A stretch of DNA of 11,908 bases, taken from NCBI GenBank assembly GCA_934281515.1, contig CAKQXG010000057.1, forward strand, positions 1-11,908. Direction: 5' to 3'. Each line of letters opens with the position of its first letter. The stretch's first letter is position 1. Positions 1-8,100 of this stretch are shown here, piece after piece. The stretch is from an uncultured Clostridia bacterium. Its GTDB lineage: Bacteria > Bacillota > Clostridia > Christensenellales > CAG-314. Both the position numbers and the translations under genes were made by a program. Below the pieces are notes generated by a model. That model worked only from the letters and a program-made list of their open reading frames with translations, made no database searches and was not told the DNA's origin.

Positions 1-762
1 CAACTTGATGACGAAAAAATCAATACGTATGCGGAATTTGTTGCACAAAACGGCTCCGACGATGTCAAAAGTCAGCTGAACGCACTTGTTTCGGACGGCA
101 AAGTGGCGGAAGAAAACTACGGCAAAGTGTACGAATTGTACTTTTCCACGCGGTACAACGCCAAGGCGCCGACAATGCGCGACTACTACGTCAACACGTA
201 TCTTGCCACCGACAGCACGGGTGCAAGCGAGTACGACAACTACGTTATTTTGCTCAAAGACATCGCACTGTTTTCGTGGCACACAGACGACGGACAATCG
301 GTCGGAGCGTCGGGTTACTACGACAAGGCGCAACTGACCGTTGACGGCAACAACTTGGTAAATGCCGACAAACTTGTCACAAATATGTATGCGACAAATG
401 CCGAAGCGGCGTGGATCAACTACTTTTTGTACATGACGCGTGCCGCGCTGACTGCCGCGTTTGTGTGGGTGGCGGTGCCGCTGCTGCTTACGGTGGTCGG
501 GTTTATTTGCAAGAGTCCGTCGCTCGGCAACTTCGGCGGCGTGTTCAAGACCGTCGGCGGTTTTTGGCTGGGCGCAATTTGCCCGACAGTGCTGTGGACG
601 GTGGTGGCGTCATTCTTGCTGACGCAGACATACGTGTTTTACCTGGGTATAGCGTTGACTTTGGCGACCTTGTTGGTGCGCACGTTGGTTCACTACATCC
701 CGATTGCCGTAGCCGAACACAGGCGGTACAAGGCGCAGCAAGCCGACGGCGACAAAGCGTAG
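1..762 (+). CDS. Unrecognised membrane protein, 3' part only
   Basis: The reading frame is open from the first base and ends with TAG at 760-762, giving at least 253 residues, so the gene begins left of the window. An internal GTG at 103 has no ribosome binding site and is not a credible start. The first ~140 visible residues are hydrophilic and rich in Tyr, Asp and Asn. Three hydrophobic stretches follow at about residues 144-170, 183-207 and 211-232, then a short basic tail ending around RRYKAQQADGDKA. The look is that of a protein with a soluble sensory or extracytoplasmic part followed by a C-terminal membrane bundle. I recognise no family. It ends in a terminator and converges on the AraC gene, so it is probably not part of the carbohydrate locus. 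Confidence 0.75.
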   Translation, partial: QLDDEKINTYAEFVAQNGSDDVKSQLNALVSDGKVAEENYGKVYELYFSTRYNAKAPTMRDYYVNTYLATDSTGASEYDNYVILLKDIALFSWHTDDGQSVGASGYYDKAQLTVDGNNLVNADKLVTNMYATNAEAAWINYFLYMTRAALTAAFVWVAVPLLLTVVGFICKSPSLGNFGGVFKTVGGFWLGAICPTVLWTVVASFLLTQTYVFYLGIALTLATLLVRTLVHYIPIAVAEHRRYKAQQADGDKA

Positions 763-816
763 CGCAAGCACGCAATCAACTATCCGAATTTAGGTAAAAC
801 TCAACACTGACAAAAC

Positions 817-846
817 AAGGCTGTTTGCATTACCGCAAACAGCCTT
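817..846. terminator. Bidirectional intrinsic terminator
   Basis: A perfect 12-bp stem (AAGGCTGTTTGC at 817-828 with its complement at 835-846) encloses a 6-base loop. A short T run follows on the plus strand (845-848) and an A-rich stretch precedes it (812-818), which gives a T run on the minus strand. It lies between the convergent ends of the membrane protein gene (762) and the AraC gene (927), where a shared two-way terminator is expected. Confidence 0.85.
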
Positions 847-926
847 TTGTCATCAAAAAATCAATACGTGGTGTGATTTTGGTTGTAAATTTGCATTTTT
901 TCAATCGGGGCAGGCAATGTCGGGCG

Positions 927-1769
927 TTAATCGTTGCTTTCTTCCCCGACGGGCGTTTTGTGCGATTGGGATTGTTTGCTGCTGTCGTAGCGGCGACAGG
1001 CGCGGTAGTAGCTGGATACCGAATTGAAGCCGCACAAGGTGGCAAGTTCCACTATCGATCGGTCGGCGTAGTCGGGATTGTCGCGCAATTCCCACACCTT
1101 TTGCATGCGTATGTCGCTCAGAAACGTGCGGAAATCGATACGTATGTAGCGGCTGAAAAAGTGGCTCAGCGAGCCTGCCGAGTAGCCAAACTCCTTGGCA
1201 ATGGAGTTTAACGTCAGGTTCTTTTCGGCATTTTCGTAGATGTATTGCACGATGTTGCGCGTGGCGTGTTTGGTTTGGGTTTTGGTCGTGCCTGTGCCGT
1301 AGGCGTTTACAATAAGGTACAATATGTAGTTGACGTAGCCGTAGTACAGCAATCGGCTTCTGTCCGAACCTTCTGCAACGGTACCCTTTATTTGTTCGAT
1401 AAAGTCAAACAGAGGTTTGTTCTTGTCCACGTCAAGCAGTTCCGTCGGTAACGAGCACCCCGGATACAGGCTGTTGAAGCTGTTTGTGTAGTCCAATCCG
1501 ACGCTGACAAAACCCACAAGCGCCTGTCCGTCTATCTTGTAGGAGTGCATGTCGTAACTGTTGATACACACTGCCTGTCCGCTGTGCAGTATGTATTCCA
1601 CGTTGTTTATCGTCACTGTTACGTCGCCGTCGTACACAAGGTAAATCTCGGGGTTGCGATGAAAGTGCGGATAAAACCCGTCGGAAATATACACCTCGGC
1701 GCGGAAAGCGTTGGGGTAGTCGCGCTGTGCTTCAAAGGTAAGTTTTGACAAATCGTAATCTAATTTCAT
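927..1769 (-). CDS. AraC-family transcriptional regulator
   Basis: This 280-residue protein has the standard two-part AraC layout. Residues ~20-90 form a cupin-like sugar-sensing domain with the typical sequence FYPHFHRNPEIYLVYDGDV and a downstream DMHSY. Residues ~170-265 form the double helix-turn-helix DNA-binding domain: first helix pair LTLNSIAKEFGYSAGSLSHF (185-204), second SIVELATLCGFNSVSSYYRA (238-257). The frame extends 20 codons further upstream to a TTG at 1829, but that extension overlaps a consensus promoter, so I chose the ATG at 1769. Divergent placement from the GH43 gene suggests it activates the rightward carbohydrate genes in response to a sugar. The ligand is unknown. The C-terminal tail after the second helix is unusually polar and diverged. 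Confidence 0.92.
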   Translation of the reverse strand: MKLDYDLSKLTFEAQRDYPNAFRAEVYISDGFYPHFHRNPEIYLVYDGDVTVTINNVEYILHSGQAVCINSYDMHSYKIDGQALVGFVSVGLDYTNSFNSLYPGCSLPTELLDVDKNKPLFDFIEQIKGTVAEGSDRSRLLYYGYVNYILYLIVNAYGTGTTKTQTKHATRNIVQYIYENAEKNLTLNSIAKEFGYSAGSLSHFFSRYIRIDFRTFLSDIRMQKVWELRDNPDYADRSIVELATLCGFNSVSSYYRACRRYDSSKQSQSHKTPVGEESND

Positions 1770-1775
1770 GGTTTC

Positions 1776-1804
1776 ATTATACCACTGTACAAAGGGTTTT
1801 ACAA
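1776..1804 (-). promoter_or_regulatory. Consensus promoter of the AraC gene, probably leaderless
   Basis: On the minus strand a -35 TTGTAA (1804-1799) and a perfect -10 TATAAT (1781-1776) are separated by 17 bp. Only GAAACC lies between the -10 box and the ATG at 1769, so transcription should start at or next to the A of the ATG. No Shine-Dalgarno sequence precedes that ATG. The frame reads through the promoter, but translation upstream of the start of transcription is not possible from it. Confidence 0.7.
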
Positions 1805-1824
1805 TGCTTTTTTTTAACATTTTT

Positions 1825-1878
1825 ACCAATTTGAAGGCCTTTTTTTTAGCAAAAAGTACATTTATGACACGAATTGGT
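1825..1878. promoter_or_regulatory. Candidate operator pair in the divergent control region
   Basis: ACCAATT at 1825-1831 and AATTGGT at 1872-1878 form a perfect 7-bp inverted pair whose starts are 47 bp apart. The left arm is about 20 bp upstream of the AraC -35 box and the right arm 11 bp upstream of the rightward -35 box, a position suited to a regulator acting on both promoters. A related CAATTCG lies at 1967-1973. Binding by the AraC protein is inference only. Apart from these and the promoters, I see no gene in 1770-2105. Confidence 0.3.
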
Positions 1879-1889
1879 CTATTTGTGCG

Positions 1890-1918
1890 TTGAAATCGTC
1901 TTTTGCGCGTGTTATCAT
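1890..1918 (+). promoter_or_regulatory. Promoter for the GH43 gene
   Basis: TTGAAA (1890-1895) and TATCAT (1913-1918) are separated by 17 bp, a good vegetative sigma-factor match. Transcription would start near 1925, leaving a leader of about 180 bases before the ATG at 2106. A weaker alternative closer to the gene is TTGTCG (2029-2034) with TAAAAT (2051-2056), spacer 16 bp. Confidence 0.55.
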
Positions 1919-2020
1919 ATCAGTGTAGAAGTAGCGTGTTTACGCAATGGAAAATTTTGTTGCGGTCAATTCGTTTGCTTTGCGTTTCGACGCAAATTGC
2001 GGATTTAATACACGTTTAAG

Positions 2021-2100
2021 TAGTTTGTTTGTCGTTTGTGCCGGCTGGCATAAAATTGTAATTAAGGAAACTCTTTGAGATACAAACTATATTAAAGGAG
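2021..2100 (+). promoter_or_regulatory. GH43 leader: inverted repeat next to the ribosome binding site
   Basis: TAGTTTGT (2021-2028) and ACAAACTA (2082-2089) form a perfect 8-bp inverted repeat around a 53-base loop. The right arm ends 4 bases before the strong ribosome binding site AAAGGAG (2094-2100), itself 5 bases from the ATG. If transcribed from the 1890-1918 promoter, the stem could position or partly mask the binding site. A small TGCC/GGCA hairpin (2039-2050) sits inside the loop. Confidence 0.4.
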
Positions 2101-2105
2101 CTTAT

Positions 2106-4994
2106 ATGAAAAACATTCGCAAGTTTGTTTCCTTGTGTCTGGCGGCGATTATGTTGCTGTCGATGTTTGCGTTTGTCGCGTGCGACAACACCTCCGACAA
2201 CACCGACCCTGCCAATGACATAGCCAACTACCAGAGTACCGGCACGGACAGTCTCGGTCAGGTGTATTACAACAAAAACCTGTTTTACAACAACTCTACA
2301 ATGCAGGGAGGTCCCGACCCGCAGGTTATGGACAACACCGATCGCGACGGCTACTACTATCTGTTTGTTACTGCAGGTATCTGGCGTTCGTCCAATCTTA
2401 CCGATTGGGAAGAAGTCGGTCCGTTGTTCGTTCCCGAAACCGACGAGTTGAAAAAGGTTCTTAAAGAAAACGTATGGGCGCCCGAAACGGTGTACGACGA
2501 AGATCTCGGCAAGTACGTCATGTTTTTTAGCTCTACCGCCGAAACCGATACCGCCGCAACGGGTAAGGGCGTTGTAAGCGGAAAGGGCTACTGCATGATG
2601 CACGTAGCATTGTCCGACAAACCCGAGGGTCCCTACAAAATAGTTGACTTCTCTAATGAGGAAAGTTGCGGTAAGGAAAATGTCCACACCTACAACACCG
2701 TCGGCGGTACAGTGCTTACCGCCGAGCAAGTGGCAAGCAACGACTACGCCTACGTCAAGGAAAAAGATACTTACTATAAGGCTGCGTTTCCGCATTACTT
2801 TACAAAGTATTTGCTGTTTAACCCCGAGGCGATTTACAAGTTTTTGCAAAAGTACGGCGACATCACCGAAAACAGTCGCAACGGCAAGTATCCGCAGGAC
2901 ACAATCGATCCGCATCCCTTTGTAGATCCCGTGACAGGCAACAAGTACTTGTTCTGTACACTAGGTCAAACGAGCAATGCCATGATGGTTATTCGTATGA
3001 AAAATTGGTTGCAACCCGATTTCTCCGAGGCAGAGATCGTTACGGCTCACGACTACTACACCGTTGAAGATTGGCGTGCAGGTAAAAATAAGGGCGTGGA
3101 ATACGAGCAAACGAACATAAACGAAGGACCTCACGTACTGTACCACACAGACAAAAACGGCAAATCGTTGTATTATCTTACATATTCTATCAACAGTTAC
3201 GGGCAGAGTAACTACAGCGTAGCTACTGCAATTGCCGACAACGTACTCGGTCCCTACCGCAAACTTCGCGCAGAAGAAGGCGCGCTGTTGTTGTGCTCAA
3301 TGACCACCGAAAACACAACGGTATCGGGCGCGGGACACCATTCCTTTATCAGTAAGGGCGGACAAGACTTCATTGTATATCACCGTCACAACGACTACAC
3401 CGAGGGCGGTGGCGCAAGATACACGGCAATAGACGAGTACAAGTGGATAACGGTCAAGGACAAGGACGGTAACGATCTCGATGTGCCGTACACAAACGGT
3501 CCTACCGATTCGGTGCAACCCTTGCCCGAAGCATACAGCGAATACCGCAACATTGTCAAGGATGCCAAAGTGAGCGTTACCGACGCCGAAGTCGATGCAG
3601 ACCCGGTGCATGACGGACTTCTGTCTGTACACAAAACGGCAAACGAAACCTTTATGAGTTACGTAAAGGAAACTAAAATAACCAAAAAGACAACCTTTAC
3701 TTTCAGTTTCGACAATCCTATTACCGCGCGCGCCGTGTTGGTATACAACTCGGCATTGGAACAAAGCTCTTTCCGCAAGGTGGATCTTGTGGAATTGGTT
3801 GGCACCGACGGCAAGGTCAAGACAATCCACGACGTGCAGTTTGACAGGCGCAATATGGATTTTGCAGGCGAGGACGGCGACGAGTTGATGTACGTCAGGA
3901 GCGGTGCCGCTGCAATTACCGAGTTCTACGACACTCTTGTTAAGGAAGTACGTGTGACGCTCAGCGTACCCGAAGGACAGGAGGACGTCGGTATTTCGGA
4001 AATACGTATTCTCGGTAAAGACGGCAAACCCACCTACACGGGTGACGGCGAGAGCGAATACAAGTTTGTCAATCCAGTCGGCATCATACCCGATTTGGAC
4101 AGCGGAGTTACGATTGACGGCGAATTTGCCGAAGAACAATGGGCAAACGTACGTTGGTTAAAGGGAGAGGATAGGCTTAGCACTACTCAATATGCAGAAA
4201 TCGAGTTTACTACTTGGTATGGTGAAAAGGGCGTGTACTTTGGCATGAAGGTAGTCGAGCACGAGTCCCGTATTTACCACAACACCAAGCGCGACAGCTA
4301 TATGAACAGTTGCGTCGAGATGTACATGGGACCTACCGACGCAGAACCCGAATCCAACAAAATCTTTGAGGTCGACTTCAGTTGTATCGGCACGATAAAA
4401 TGCAAACTAAACCTCAACGGTTGGACAAGTTTTGCCAAGGAAAAGAGAATAATGCCATATGCGGCAGTCAAGCCGTTAGGAGGCGAAGTAAACACTCCCG
4501 AGTGCTACGGCTATCAAATTGAAGCAATCTTCCCGTATGAGTTTTTGAAGGAAGCAGGCTACGACGTCAGCGACAAGGATAAGTTGGTACTCGGTATCAA
4601 CCCCGTACACATCTGGTCGTTTAACCACGACGGTACCGATCTCAACAAGGACCGTAACTGGTCCAACTGGGGAGAAAAAGCCATCGGCGCGAAATGGAAC
4701 ACTCCGTCCACATGGTTTACCTTTGGCAAAAACGGATTGGTTGCCTACGAAGTCAAAACCACGGTCAATGGTGGCGGCAAGGTCAAGGTGGAAGTAAACG
4801 GCGGTTTGGGCGTTATGTTTGCGGGTGGCACGGCACAGATTGTCATCAAGACGATCAACGGCGCGGAGTTGCAATCCGTTACCGTCGACGGCAAGGTAAT
4901 TCCCCTTTCGACATTGATTAAGGACGGCGGTTCATATAAGTTTAGCGTTGCCAACGTCAATGCCGACATAAATTTGGTAATCACCACCAAATAG
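2106..4994 (+). CDS. GH43 family glycoside hydrolase lipoprotein with CBM9-like module
   Basis: A 962-residue surface lipoprotein that probably removes arabinofuranose or xylose units from a plant polysaccharide. Residues 1-26 are a lipoprotein signal ending FVAC, with Cys26 as the lipid anchor. The GH43 five-bladed propeller covers about 52-460. The likely catalytic base is Asp71 in GGPDPQV, with WAPE at 124-127, the modulating acidic residue near DPHPFVDP (268-275), the likely proton donor Glu340 in NEGPHV, and GAGHHS at 408-413. Residues ~183-262 look like an insertion relative to compact GH43 enzymes. A discoidin-like beta-sandwich follows (~485-640), then a CBM9-like module (~663-875; begins DSGVTIDGEFAEEQW) and a final ~80-residue repeat-type module (882-962). 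Start is set by AAAGGAG. It is first in the rightward series. Substrate is not determinable; endo-arabinanase or beta-xylosidase activity are alternatives. Confidence 0.9.
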   Translation: MKNIRKFVSLCLAAIMLLSMFAFVACDNTSDNTDPANDIANYQSTGTDSLGQVYYNKNLFYNNSTMQGGPDPQVMDNTDRDGYYYLFVTAGIWRSSNLTDWEEVGPLFVPETDELKKVLKENVWAPETVYDEDLGKYVMFFSSTAETDTAATGKGVVSGKGYCMMHVALSDKPEGPYKIVDFSNEESCGKENVHTYNTVGGTVLTAEQVASNDYAYVKEKDTYYKAAFPHYFTKYLLFNPEAIYKFLQKYGDITENSRNGKYPQDTIDPHPFVDPVTGNKYLFCTLGQTSNAMMVIRMKNWLQPDFSEAEIVTAHDYYTVEDWRAGKNKGVEYEQTNINEGPHVLYHTDKNGKSLYYLTYSINSYGQSNYSVATAIADNVLGPYRKLRAEEGALLLCSMTTENTTVSGAGHHSFISKGGQDFIVYHRHNDYTEGGGARYTAIDEYKWITVKDKDGNDLDVPYTNGPTDSVQPLPEAYSEYRNIVKDAKVSVTDAEVDADPVHDGLLSVHKTANETFMSYVKETKITKKTTFTFSFDNPITARAVLVYNSALEQSSFRKVDLVELVGTDGKVKTIHDVQFDRRNMDFAGEDGDELMYVRSGAAAITEFYDTLVKEVRVTLSVPEGQEDVGISEIRILGKDGKPTYTGDGESEYKFVNPVGIIPDLDSGVTIDGEFAEEQWANVRWLKGEDRLSTTQYAEIEFTTWYGEKGVYFGMKVVEHESRIYHNTKRDSYMNSCVEMYMGPTDAEPESNKIFEVDFSCIGTIKCKLNLNGWTSFAKEKRIMPYAAVKPLGGEVNTPECYGYQIEAIFPYEFLKEAGYDVSDKDKLVLGINPVHIWSFNHDGTDLNKDRNWSNWGEKAIGAKWNTPSTWFTFGKNGLVAYEVKTTVNGGGKVKVEVNGGLGVMFAGGTAQIVIKTINGAELQSVTVDGKVIPLSTLIKDGGSYKFSVANVNADINLVITTK

Positions 4995-5126
4995 TACAGA
5001 CTACAACTTGTGACAGCCTTTTCACTACGGCTTGTGACAAAACAAAAATGTGCTTTACGGAGTAAAATCCGTCGAATTGTTTGCTTTTTGACAATTCAAA
5101 AATAAAAAAATAAAAGGAGAAGGACG
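4995..5126 (+). promoter_or_regulatory. Gap between GH43 and repeat-lipoprotein genes
   Basis: The 132-bp gap holds a direct repeat CTTGTGACA at 5007-5015 and 5031-5039, a small stem ACGGA/TCCGT (5057-5061, 5068-5072), and a 7-bp inverted pair GAATTGT/ACAATTC (5074-5080, 5091-5097) with a T-rich loop. None is a convincing terminator, so the two genes could be cotranscribed. The strong ribosome binding site AAAAGGAGAAGG (5112-5123) fixes the start at 5127. Confidence 0.4.
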
Positions 5127-8100
5127 ATGAAGAAATTACAAAAATGGCTACTTGTAGTGTTGTGCGTAGTACTCGGTCTGAGTGTTCTGTCTGCTTGTAA
5201 TAGTCACACTCACAGCTTCACCGAAGTGGGCTTTGACGACACCAATCACTGGAAGTATTGCCCAAAAGACAACGTCAAGGACGACAGCAGCGTCCAGGCG
5301 CACGAGTACACCGAGATCGGTTCTGACGAAACAAACCACTGGAACTACTGCAAAGTGGACAACGTCAAGGATCCTGCATCTGTCAAAGCGCACAAGGACG
5401 AAGACAAAAACGGCAAGTGCGACGTTTGCGGACACGCAGTCAAGGTGCCTGTTGAATACGGCACTCTTAACGGTGTTGTCAGTCTTGTCAAATGGAGTAC
5501 TACAACGGCAAGCGGTGACGGCGTAACAATCAAGGTGACCAACTCCGAAGGTAAAGAAGTCGCAGTAAAAGACTTTACCATTGACAAGGCGACAGGCGCA
5601 TACACAATGCAATGTCCCGTAGGAGAGTACACTCTTAATGTAAGCAAGGGCGGCTACAAGGAAAGCGAGCACGAAATCGAAATTGCCAAAAACGAACCGG
5701 TCAAAATGGACGTTACGCTGGAGTATATAAGCTTTGTGGATAACGACATTTTCGGCTGGGAACAAGGTCGCACCGAACAATACGTAGACGGCAAAGCAAC
5801 CGTTACCGCTTTGGGAAGCACGGTTATGCACCCGACGGTTGACACTTTTGATCAGGTTGCGATTACAACCTATCTCAAAAAGTCCAACACAAATGAAGTA
5901 CAGGGCGCATTTGTAAGATTCGACGAAAAATACCTAGGTGTTGTAATTAAACCCGATGGAAGCATTGAGTGGAACTGCGATACCTATAGCGCAAGAGGCA
6001 AAGATAATATCACCCACCTTACCTGGAACGGATTCGGAGCTAGCGAATGGTGGATGTGCGGCTCCGACGGTAACACGATGTATCAAAACGGCGGAAACCT
6101 TACCGACGAAGAAAAGGCAATGTTCGAACAAGGTACTCTTCCCCTTACATTGGTACGTAACGGCGCAAACGTGTACGTGTTTGTAAACGGCAAGTACATC
6201 GGCGTACGTAACGTCGAAGCTCACCTTGGCAGTGAACTTGCCAACGGCAAAGTGACCGTGGGTCTTACTTGCTATGGTTCTAAAGCAAATGAAAGTGTGT
6301 TTACCTACCTCATCGAAACGGATATCAGCGCATACCTTGCCAAGTGCGAAGGTGACGTTACGTTTAAGTACGTTGTCAACGGCGAACACTTCACCGTTAA
6401 AGGCAAGACGGAAGGTTTCAAATTAAATGACCTTGCCGAAATTACAATTGCGTTAAAAGAAGGATATACGATCACTTCCTTCAAGATTAACGGACAAGAT
6501 GCAGAACCCACAATGTCCTTTAAGAAATGGATACTTGACAAAAATCTTGCAGATGTTGCAATAGACATTGTGACAGCCGAGTACCAACCCGTTGACATCG
6601 AATACACAGTCAGTGGACTTAAACCCGGTTACGCGCAAGGCGGGACGGTCAATTTGCCCGATGGCAAAGTTAAACTGGAAAACGCAATTTTCAAAGACGA
6701 ACTTGACCTTGTCGAAGGCAAACTGAAGGGTAAGGTTGCAAAAGGTGACTATACTCTGACCTATAACGGCTACTATCCTGTGGCGGTCACGGTTGACGAC
6801 GACCTTAACAAATCGATCACGCTCAATCACATCAATTTCGAATCGGACAATATGTTCTGGGGCGACAAAGCGGAAGAAGGCTACACGGACGGTAAAGCAT
6901 GGCTTGTATTGAAAGACGGACAAAACACCATAACTCACCAAACGACGGAAAAGTTTGATGACGTAGCAATCACGGTGTATGCCGACAGCACGCAAACCAA
7001 ACAAGAAACCGTGGGCGTGTTTGTCAAGTTTGACAATAAGTTTATTTGGTTCAATATCAAAAAAGACGGTAGTATCGAATGGAACTGCGACACTTCTAGA
7101 AGCCAGACAATCCTCAACATTACCGAGACTACGTGGAACAATTTCGGTCCGAACTCGTGGTGGATGTGCGACTCCGACGGTAACACGTTGTACCAGCACG
7201 GCGCAAACCTTACCGACGAAGAAAAGACAATGTTCGAACAAGGGACTCTTCCTCTTACATTGGTGCGTAAAGGTGCAAACGTATATGCGTTCCTCAACGG
7301 CAAATATATCGGCATGCGCAATGTCGGTGACGAAATCGGCGCAAGAAAGGTCACGGTCGGTCTGACCGACTTCGGTGCAGTACCCAACGCAAAACTGTCC
7401 TACCTCATCGAAACGGATATCGACGCATACCTTGACAAGTGCGAAGGCGACTCGACGTTTAAGTACGTTGTCAACTTCAACAGCGAACACGTCACCGTTA
7501 CAGGCAAGACGGAAGGTTTCAAAGTAAACGACATTGCCGAAATTACAATTGCGTTAAAAGAAGGATATGGGATCACTTCCTTCAAGATTAACGGACAAGA
7601 AGTAGAACCCACAATGTCCTTCAAGAAATGGGTACTTGACAAAAATCTTGCAGATGTTACAATAGACATTGTGACAGCCGAGTACCAACCTGTTGACATC
7701 GCATACACCGTCAAGGGCGTCAAGCACGGCTACGCACAAGGCGGGACGGTCGATCTGCCCAATGGCAAAGTTAAACTTGAAAGCGCATCTTTCAATTATG
7801 AATTCGACCTTGTAGACGGCAAATTGAGCGGACAAGTTGCTAAAGGTATATACACCTTTACATACGACGGCTACAAGGCAAGGGTCACGGTTGACGACGA
7901 CCTTACCAAGGAAATCGCGCTGGAACGCATCAACAACTTTGTAGATAATGACATTTTCGGCTGGGGGCAAGGTCGCACCGAACAATACGTAGACGGCAAA
8001 GCAACCGTTACCGCTTTGGGGAGCACGGTTATGCACCCGTCAATAGACTTGTTTGACCAGGTTGCGTTTACAACCTATCTCAAAAAGTCCAACACAAATG

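Noticed and set aside
14..869. 15-bp direct repeat AAAAAATCAATACGT at 14-28 and 855-869
   Set aside because: One copy is inside a coding frame and the other just past a terminator. There is no flanking structure to suggest an attachment site or mobile element, so chance or AT-rich bias is simpler.
1770..1829. Upstream TTG or ATG start for the AraC protein, adding 20 residues
   Set aside because: The segment contains a consensus -35/-10 promoter reading in the same direction, and the added residues are not AraC-like.
2016..2915. Minus-strand open frame (299 codons) over the GH43 start and leader
   Set aside because: Antisense to the GH43 signal peptide and propeller, with no recognisable domain. 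The same holds for minus-strand frames at 3297-4139, 6453-7490 and 8040-8849, which mirror real genes.
5088..5116. Perfect -35 hexamer TTGACA (5088-5093) with TAAAAG at 5111-5116
   Set aside because: Transcription would begin near 5123, after the ribosome binding site at 5112-5123, so the promoter could not give a transcript using that site. The -10 match is also poor.
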